From assembly GCA_017619495.1 (NCBI GenBank), contig JAFZSF010000022.1, positions 1 through 49,665 on the forward strand: a stretch of DNA of 49,665 bases, read 5' to 3'. How positions within the stretch are numbered: position 1 is the first letter of the stretch; each line of letters begins with the position of its first letter. This document shows, piece by piece, positions 44,163 to 49,665 of the stretch. The stretch comes from Clostridia bacterium. GTDB taxonomy: Bacteria; Bacillota; Clostridia; Christensenellales; UBA1242. The notes under the pieces were generated by a model that saw nothing but the letters and a program-made list of their open reading frames with translations, did no database searches and was not told the origin of the DNA. A program made the translations under genes and the position numbers.

Positions 44163-44888
44163 ATGCCAAGTACCAAAGATAACTTAAATTCTAAGATTCA
44201 CGCTGGTCGCCGACAAAAGTTACGCGACCGCTTCATGGCTAACGGCTTAGATAATTTCAACGAATGTGAAGTTTTAGAATTCGCTTTGGGCTACTGTATT
44301 CCACGGCAGGATACCAATCCCGCGGCCCACAGTTTAATCGACACTTTTGGCACCTTACAAGCCGTCATGGACGCCGAACCTACCGCTTTAACGCGGGCTT
44401 TTGGAATTGGCGAAAAAGCCAGCGTATTTTTGCATTTTTTACAATCATTTTCGGTTTACTTAACCAAACACCGCGCCACCAAAACCAAAATTGTTACACC
44501 GGAAAACGCAGTGCAATTTTTGCAACCACTAATGCAAGCTTACTCCGTCGAACAATTTGTCGTAGTTTGTTTGGACACCGCTGGTAATGTCTTAAAAATT
44601 CATAACATTACCAACCACGAATTAGACATGGTGCATGTTAGCGTGCGCGAAATTATCGCAGTAGTTACTGCGGTCAAAACCGCCCAAGTTGTCTTGGCCC
44701 ATAACCATCTCAACGAAAACCCTGAACCTTCTATGAGTGATATGCAATTAACGCGTCGCCTATGGTTAACCTTTGATAACTTAGGTATTAAATTCTTAGA
44801 CCACATTATTTTTGCGGGCGATCAAAATTATTCTTTCCATTGTAGCGGTTTAATAGAAGTGTTAAAATCTGGCGTCCCCAAAGCGTAA
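44163..44888 (+). CDS. radC: RadC-family JAMM protein
   Basis: The 241-residue protein has a helix-hairpin-helix region (about 50-90, with FGIGEKAS). A JAMM-like metal site follows, reading HNHLNENPEPSMSD (H180, H182, D193), where the family usually has HNHPSGxxxPSxxD. The proline-serine-glycine is changed but the metal ligands remain. RadC's biological role is unresolved despite its name. AAGGAA precedes the ATG and it is the second gene of a two-gene unit. Confidence 0.9.
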   Translation: MPSTKDNLNSKIHAGRRQKLRDRFMANGLDNFNECEVLEFALGYCIPRQDTNPAAHSLIDTFGTLQAVMDAEPTALTRAFGIGEKASVFLHFLQSFSVYLTKHRATKTKIVTPENAVQFLQPLMQAYSVEQFVVVCLDTAGNVLKIHNITNHELDMVHVSVREIIAVVTAVKTAQVVLAHNHLNENPEPSMSDMQLTRRLWLTFDNLGIKFLDHIIFAGDQNYSFHCSGLIEVLKSGVPKA

Positions 44889-44961
44889 TTAGTAATACTT
44901 GTAAATCAATAACGCCAGACAGACCGACACATAAACCCAAAAATAGAACATAGTTAAAATA

Positions 44962-44990
44962 TTGACAAAAAATTCAATCCCGATAATAAT
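44962..44990 (+). promoter_or_regulatory. Promoter for signal peptidase I, leaderless type
   Basis: A perfect TTGACA, a 17-base spacer and AATAAT (5 of 6) end 7 bases before the ATG at 44998. The TTG of the -35 is in frame with the gene and could be mistaken for its start. Confidence 0.7.
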
Positions 44991-44997
44991 AAAGACA

Positions 44998-45975
44998 ATG
45001 GCAAAAAAGTTTGTCGGTCAAGAATATATGGCTGCGACAAATGGTAAAGGGCTGCACCAAGAATCCAAGGGGAACCGCATTCTGGGACGCACTACCATTA
45101 TTTTTTCGACCATGATTACTTTGGTTTCCGTAATGATTGTAGCCTTCTGTATATTTTTCCAACTATGCCCCATTAACGGTACTTCCATGATGACTACCTT
45201 AAACGCAACCGGCGAAGATACCGACAGCGCGTTAACTTGTGTAGTGGGCGCCCCCCAACATGGCGACATCATTGTTATGAAACTTTACCTGCAAGATTCA
45301 CACCTGCGCGATACATATTTAGCTGCTAAGGGTGACCAAGCCGCACTCCAACGCCTGCAATCAAATAATCCATTTTATACACAGCAAAACGCCATTAACC
45401 GCATCAAAAGTTGCATTCAAGATGATGGTTACATCGAAGCCGACAGTCGCGGCAATTATAAACTGGTGGTAAAACGCTTAATCGGCGTTGGTGGTGACCG
45501 CATCAGTATGCGCGCAGTTGGTAACAAATACTACATTTACTTAAATGGTACCAAATTGGACGAATCATATTTGGACCCATTGGTGGCTGAACATGATGCC
45601 GGCAACTTCAAACAATTATGGCAAGTTTTGAATACGCCAGAAACTGCCGACTTAGACGATTGGGTGACCACAGATTACAACCAATTACTTGAATATAATA
45701 GTGATCAAGCCGCCGACGGCAAAGGTACCCCCAGTGCTTACCAAATTCGTATTCCTGCCAATCATTACTTTGTGATGGGTGATAATCGTGGTGGTGCCAT
45801 TAGTACACACCCGCAATGGTCGTACAGTTGGGATTCAACCCGTTTTGGTCCTTTACCAACCACCAGTTATTACAGCTACTGCGTCGATGTTTTATCCAAC
45901 CAAACCAGTATGCCGGAATATCTATGGGATAAATTTGTTTACTATGTTTGTTTTGGCTGGGTGTGGCAGAAATGA
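44998..45975 (+). CDS. lepB: Signal peptidase I with a large insertion
   Basis: This enzyme removes signal peptides from secreted proteins. From the ATG at 44998 it has 325 residues: a basic N-terminus, one membrane helix (about 33-55), the catalytic serine in INGTSMM (S63) and the catalytic lysine in VVKRLIGVGGDR (K159). The closing motif is GDNR (261-264). The Ser-Lys distance of about 96 residues is much larger than in short Gram-positive forms, and the part after GDNR also carries extra residues before WDSTRFG. It overlaps miaA by ATGA. The start choice rests on the promoter just upstream. Confidence 0.93.
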   Translation: MAKKFVGQEYMAATNGKGLHQESKGNRILGRTTIIFSTMITLVSVMIVAFCIFFQLCPINGTSMMTTLNATGEDTDSALTCVVGAPQHGDIIVMKLYLQDSHLRDTYLAAKGDQAALQRLQSNNPFYTQQNAINRIKSCIQDDGYIEADSRGNYKLVVKRLIGVGGDRISMRAVGNKYYIYLNGTKLDESYLDPLVAEHDAGNFKQLWQVLNTPETADLDDWVTTDYNQLLEYNSDQAADGKGTPSAYQIRIPANHYFVMGDNRGGAISTHPQWSYSWDSTRFGPLPTTSYYSYCVDVLSNQTSMPEYLWDKFVYYVCFGWVWQK

Positions 45976-46709
45976 AACCTAAGCTTATTATTATCAGTGG
46001 ATTAACTGCCAGTGGTAAAACCGCACTTTCGATTGAAATTGCCCAACAGTTTAACGCCGAAATTATTTCCGCTGACAGTCGTCAAGTCTACCAAGGACTG
46101 GACATTGGCTCTGCCAAAATTACCCCCGCCGAAAAACAAGGCATACCGCACCATTGCTTGGATATCGTCGACCCGACGCAAAATACACTTTACTCGGTCG
46201 GTGATTTTCAACGCGACGCTTACCGCGCTATTGATGAGATTACCCAGCGTGGCAAACTCCCCCTCATCGTCGGCGGTACTGGACTATACACCCGTGCCGT
46301 GGCGGAAGGTTACGGCTTCGGCGACACGCCTAACCAGCCCCGCTATTGTGTTTTACAAATTTGTTTAATGCCACCAAACACTATCTTAGCCCCCAAAGTT
46401 AAACTCCGTAATCAAACTCGCGTAGCGCAAGGCATGTTTGATGAAACCCGCGCGCTGTTAAGCAAAGGCGTCCCCAGCGATTTTTTGTATAAACTAGGTT
46501 TAGAATACCGCTTAAATGTGCGTTACCTACAAAACGAAATTGATTTAGCCACCTACTACGATGAACTGTACCACCAGACCATGCAATTTATTAAGCGCCA
46601 ACGCACTTGGTACCGTAAAGAAAATCCCACTTATACACACTACCTCACCGACCCCGCTACCTACCTTACTGATGCCGTCACACTGATTAAAAATTTTTTA
46701 GCCGAATAA
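45972..46709 (+). CDS. miaA: MiaA-type tRNA dimethylallyltransferase, shortened
   Basis: MiaA adds an isopentenyl group to A37 of UNN-reading tRNAs. The start is the ATG at 45972, overlapping the lepB stop. It shows GLTASGKT, ADSRQVYQGLDIGSAK, GIPHHCLDIVDP, YSVGDFQRDA, GKLPLIVGGTGLY and the later TRALL, GLEYR and FIKRQRTWYRKENP. At 245 residues it lacks about 50: after VAEGYGFGD the helical segment with the usual RRxxRAxE block is absent and the sequence jumps to the C-terminal part. The frame is continuous, so this is a clean internal loss. Confidence 0.85.
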   Translation: MKPKLIIISGLTASGKTALSIEIAQQFNAEIISADSRQVYQGLDIGSAKITPAEKQGIPHHCLDIVDPTQNTLYSVGDFQRDAYRAIDEITQRGKLPLIVGGTGLYTRAVAEGYGFGDTPNQPRYCVLQICLMPPNTILAPKVKLRNQTRVAQGMFDETRALLSKGVPSDFLYKLGLEYRLNVRYLQNEIDLATYYDELYHQTMQFIKRQRTWYRKENPTYTHYLTDPATYLTDAVTLIKNFLAE

Positions 46710-46746
46710 TTTTCGACAAATTTTTTGGGAAATTTTAATGCAGGTA

Positions 46747-46776
46747 TTGATTTTATCATTTACCGTGTGTTAGAAT
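46747..46776 (+). promoter_or_regulatory. Promoter for the 138-residue gene, leaderless type
   Basis: TTGATT, an 18-base spacer and TAGAAT end 6 bases before the ATG at 46783; no Shine-Dalgarno sequence is present. Confidence 0.55.
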
Positions 46777-46782
46777 TCTGGC

Positions 46783-47199
46783 ATGAAAAAATCAACCTTG
46801 CGACCTTTCAACAAAAATGCACTTAAAACAGCGGCACTTTTGGCTGTTGCCAGTGCCATGATTGGTTATCATACCTATATTCGCACCCAAGATAAAATTT
46901 CGAAAGAAACCAAAATTGACGATTTTAAGGAAGAGTTGGTACAATATGAAGCAGCTATTACTGCCACCGAACCTGAAAGAATTGAAAACAACGACGACTA
47001 CCAATCAATTAACATTTCCAACAGCATGCCCAAGATTGCCATTATCTATCAAACCGACGGCAATGTTTGCTTATTAATTAACCGCGAATTGTTAACCTTG
47101 GCTGCCGCTACGGAAAAATACCCCACCCTAACCGCTGGTATTAAAAAATATATTGCTGACACTCATAAACAAATTGAAGCCATCAAAACAATGGAATAA
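46783..47199 (+). CDS. Single-pass membrane protein, unknown
   Basis: The 138-residue protein has a basic N-terminus and one hydrophobic segment (about 14-31), perhaps an uncleaved signal anchor. The soluble region (about 35-138) is charged. No family is recognised. It is only 6 bases upstream of the unknown-family gene at 47206, so the two are likely co-transcribed and it may be an accessory of that protein. Confidence 0.7.
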   Translation: MKKSTLRPFNKNALKTAALLAVASAMIGYHTYIRTQDKISKETKIDDFKEELVQYEAAITATEPERIENNDDYQSINISNSMPKIAIIYQTDGNVCLLINRELLTLAAATEKYPTLTAGIKKYIADTHKQIEAIKTME

Positions 47200-47205
47200 T
47201 TAACT

Positions 47206-48303
47206 ATGGATTACGAATTTAGATACACTTACACCGAAATTGGTATGCGTGATTCTACAGCGCAACACCGTTATCGCGTACTAAACCCCGACAATTTACA
47301 ATTTGGCAACCGTCCTATCATCATCGGCATCTCCGGTAACGGCGCAACCAAGAACAAAGACGCTAACGGCTTTACAAAAATTATTCAAACTTATTTGGAT
47401 TTAATGTTCAAAACCAAAGACGGCAAGAACGCACTGGATTATGTTGATATTATGGGCATCAAATACGCCAGCCGTAGCGAGCAAGGTGGCAATGGCTATA
47501 TTACTAAAAATTTTGCTAATCAGTTAACCGATGCCATGATTAAATTATTAACCGACCAAAATGGTAAACTCTTATCATTAGATCAAGCCTGCCAAAACTT
47601 TTCGCGCCTAACCTTTTTCACTTATTGCCAGGGTAACTTTTCCTTAAATGATATCATCGATTTACTTAACGAAAAATTATTAGACCTTGGTTACACCACC
47701 GATGAAATTACCGCCATCAACAATGCCAGTATGGAAGTCTCGTTTGCCGCACTTAATCCAGTGGACAATATAATTCCCAGCGTGCGTATCCTTAGTATCA
47801 ACGACCCCGTAGTCTTTTCCGATTTAGATTATTTAGTCGCTACCGACCCAAAAATTAAAAACTTGAACGGTATTGCGTTACACCAAGACCAACCGGGGTA
47901 TTTATACGGCAAACCGCGTGCTGGTGCCACCGCACCCAGTATCCAAATTATTTCCAGTAATTTGCTTAACGCATACAGCGGTTTTCATGTGGTTTACAAC
48001 GACCACAACATTAATTGTCTTAGTTTCAACCAAGATTGGAAATTAAAACCATGTGAAATTCATGGTAAAAACTTAGTTTCTCTCAATGCACAATGCGCAG
48101 CGGAATTAATGGCCCTATCGCTTTGCGCCGCTGTGCAACACAGTTTGGATAATCTCACAGCACCAAGTTACCAACCCAATCGACATTGGCACCAATTGCC
48201 GGCCGAATTGCAATACAATATTGACAGTTACGCCCCAGTAAAACTAGCTTTTCCCACTACCAATTTTACTGGCTTAAAGCGACAAAATACCAAGGAAAAA
48301 TAA
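47206..48303 (+). CDS. Unknown family, second copy (paralogue of the gene at 35730)
   Basis: The 365-residue protein shares its whole layout with the one at 35730: SGNGATKNKDANG (43-55), TYLDLMFKTKDG (62-73), SRLTFFTYCQGN (133-144), INNASMEVSFA (171-181), IPSVRI (190-195), LNGIALHQDQPG (220-231) and PSIQIIS. Candidate active-site residues at matching positions are C141, D200 and H226. Its base composition is like the surrounding genes, unlike the AT-rich copy. It has no signal peptide, follows a membrane-anchored gene by 6 bases and ends at a terminator. Function is unknown; a hydrolase-like fold is inferred only. Confidence 0.82.
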   Translation: MDYEFRYTYTEIGMRDSTAQHRYRVLNPDNLQFGNRPIIIGISGNGATKNKDANGFTKIIQTYLDLMFKTKDGKNALDYVDIMGIKYASRSEQGGNGYITKNFANQLTDAMIKLLTDQNGKLLSLDQACQNFSRLTFFTYCQGNFSLNDIIDLLNEKLLDLGYTTDEITAINNASMEVSFAALNPVDNIIPSVRILSINDPVVFSDLDYLVATDPKIKNLNGIALHQDQPGYLYGKPRAGATAPSIQIISSNLLNAYSGFHVVYNDHNINCLSFNQDWKLKPCEIHGKNLVSLNAQCAAELMALSLCAAVQHSLDNLTAPSYQPNRHWHQLPAELQYNIDSYAPVKLAFPTTNFTGLKRQNTKEK

Positions 48304-48331
48304 AAGCGGAGTTTACTTCACCCCGCTTTTT
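48302..48331. terminator. Bidirectional terminator between the unknown gene and leuS
   Basis: AAAAGCGG/CCGCTTTT arms with a 13-base loop lie directly after the stop at 48303. T runs on both strands suit both convergent genes. Confidence 0.8.
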
Positions 48332-48348
48332 ATTTATGATGGAAGCCC

Positions 48349-49665
48349 TTATTTAGCAACAATAAAATTAATCAATTTGTTTTTCACATAAATGGTCTTT
48401 TGGATTTTGTCGGGCAATTTAACTTTTTCGTGACATTTTGCCACCACAGCATTTTCGTCGTCAGCGGTACTAATTTCCAAACGACCAACGATCTTGGCAT
48501 TAACTTGGACCACGATTTCCACTTTGTCTTGAATTAACGCCTTTTCGTCAACTTTCGGCCAAGCAGCATGTTTAATCTCCGGCCACAATTCTTCGGTAAT
48601 GTGCGGTGCGAACGGATTTAACAAAGTCAGTAAAGTTTGGTATTCAAAACGGTTAATTGAACCTTGTTTTTCAATCGCGTTCATTAAAATCATGATTTGT
48701 GAAACCGCCGTGTTGTATTTCATGGCTTCCATATCTGCCGTAATCTTTTGGATCGAATAATTGAAGATATAACTCAACGCTGGACGATATGTTTCACCTG
48801 CCACCACTTTATCTTGTAAAGCCCAGACGCGTTGTAACAAACGGTGACATGCTTTCACGCCATCATTACTCCAAACCGCCACTTCTTGGTAATCACCAAT
48901 AAACAATACCCACAAACGCAGAGCGTCGGTACCATATTGGTCGGCAACATCACGCGGATCTACGGTGTTACCCAAACTCTTACTCATTTTCACACCGCCT
49001 TCGCCTAAAATAATTCCTTGCGAAATACGCGCTTTGCAAAATTCGTTCATGGGGAACAAACCTTGGTCGTACAAAAACTTGGTCCAGAAACGCGCGTATA
49101 ACAAGTGGCGTGTCGTGTGTTCGTTACCACCATTGTACAAAGTAATTGGCAACCACGCTTTCATTTTTTCCGGATCGGCGAAACATTGATCGTTGTGTGG
49201 ATCACAGTAACGGATAAAGTACCAACAACTACCCGCCCAACCCGGCATCGTATCAGTTTCACGCTTAGCATCAGCACCACATTGGGGACATTTCACATTC
49301 ACCCAATCAGTAATCTTCGCCAACGGACTTTGCCCATCTTTGGTAGCTTCGTAACTTTGTGTTTCCGGTAACAACACTGGCAAGTCTTTTTCCGGTACCG
49401 GCACCATACCACAGTGCGGACAGTGAATAATAGGGATTGGTTCGCCCCAATAGCGTTGACGCGCAAACACCCAATCGTGCATTTTATAATTTTTGGTGGT
49501 ACGCGCAACTCCCTTTTGGATTAACCAATCCGCTATGTTCTGCTTAGCTGCTTGTACCGTTTGTCCAGTAAACTGTTCCGAATTGATTAATTTAGCGTTA
49601 GCCGCCAAATACACATCTTTTTCTAATGCGGCACCGTCCAACTTGCCTTCAATCACTTGTATCAT
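48349..49665 (-). CDS. leuS: Leucyl-tRNA synthetase, C-terminal half, cut by the right edge
   Basis: LeuRS charges tRNA-Leu. The visible 438 residues cover part of the editing-to-catalytic junction (WVFARQRYWGEPIPI), two cysteine pairs (CPHC and CPQC) of a zinc-like insert and TMPGWAGSCWYFIRY. They also include the class I signature KMSKS (GGVKMSKSLGN) and the anticodon-binding C-terminal domain ending in a typical LeuRS tail. The first half lies beyond the window; the ATG at the very edge is internal. The gene is downstream-flanked by the shared terminator. Confidence 0.96.
   Translation of the reverse strand: MIQVIEGKLDGAALEKDVYLAANAKLINSEQFTGQTVQAAKQNIADWLIQKGVARTTKNYKMHDWVFARQRYWGEPIPIIHCPHCGMVPVPEKDLPVLLPETQSYEATKDGQSPLAKITDWVNVKCPQCGADAKRETDTMPGWAGSCWYFIRYCDPHNDQCFADPEKMKAWLPITLYNGGNEHTTRHLLYARFWTKFLYDQGLFPMNEFCKARISQGIILGEGGVKMSKSLGNTVDPRDVADQYGTDALRLWVLFIGDYQEVAVWSNDGVKACHRLLQRVWALQDKVVAGETYRPALSYIFNYSIQKITADMEAMKYNTAVSQIMILMNAIEKQGSINRFEYQTLLTLLNPFAPHITEELWPEIKHAAWPKVDEKALIQDKVEIVVQVNAKIVGRLEISTADDENAVVAKCHEKVKLPDKIQKTIYVKNKLINFIVAK

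Noticed and set aside
44962-44997. TTG start for signal peptidase I
   Set aside because: This TTG is the start of a consensus -35 box with a 17-base spacer to AATAAT; the ATG at 44998 fits the family and the promoter.

Overview
The window looks like chromosomal DNA of a walled, low-to-moderate GC Bacillota (Firmicutes) bacterium, probably an uncultured Clostridia/Bacilli-type lineage with compact genes. Supporting evidence: the tig-clpP-clpX block, RNase J, a DegV pair, a SpoIVB-type S55 peptidase, a YwlE-like arginine-phosphatase P-loop, a BspA-type LRR surface protein, a PotCD fusion, and cell-wall genes (MurF-like ligase, DD-carboxypeptidase, UppP). TGA is used as a stop. I see no phage, transposase, integrase or CRISPR array, and no stretch over 300 bases lacks a gene. 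Placement below phylum level is not resolved.

Layout. 1-9850 (minus): recJ, rnj, lspA, an RluD-family synthase, two small membrane proteins, tig, clpP, clpX, then a lipoprotein cut by the left edge. 9915-15231: two convergent DegV (FakB-like) genes, two unknowns and a large LRR surface protein. 15407-20121: a mini LysR regulator divergent from a sigma-region-4-like gene, then a minus-strand operon: subtilisin-like protease, zinc-ribbon/TM2 protein, low-Mr phosphatase, rpiB, ftsY. 20138-22320 (plus): recA and mnmA. 22337-25682 (minus): membrane protein, tsaE, a short tsaB, a small protein, an alpha/beta hydrolase and a membrane-anchored MurF-like ligase. 25784-30388 (plus): polyamine transporter potA-potB-potCD. 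30443-34466 (minus): flavodoxin, a CxxC-repeat surface protein, tRNA-Leu(AAG), DD-carboxypeptidase, a membrane protein. 34505-36866 (plus): SpoIVB-like peptidase and an unknown AT-rich gene. 36954-39459 (minus): trxA-trxB and an unknown membrane protein. 39611-48303 (mostly plus): rhodanese-TtcA fusion, envelope proteins, metallophosphoesterase, uppP (minus), radC, signal peptidase I, a shortened miaA, and a paralogue of the unknown gene at 35730. 48349-end (minus): C-terminal half of leuS.

Two themes stand out. First, many first-in-operon genes have a -10-like hexamer only 5-8 bases before the ATG and no Shine-Dalgarno sequence, so they look leaderless, while operon-internal genes carry a Shine-Dalgarno sequence or overlap the preceding stop. 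Second, two copies of an unrecognised protein family (35730-36866 and 47206-48303) share several blocks, including a TYCxGN motif that could be a cysteine nucleophile elbow. One copy is clearly more AT-rich than its surroundings. Several core proteins (TsaB, MiaA, the LysR regulator, trigger factor) are shorter than usual.
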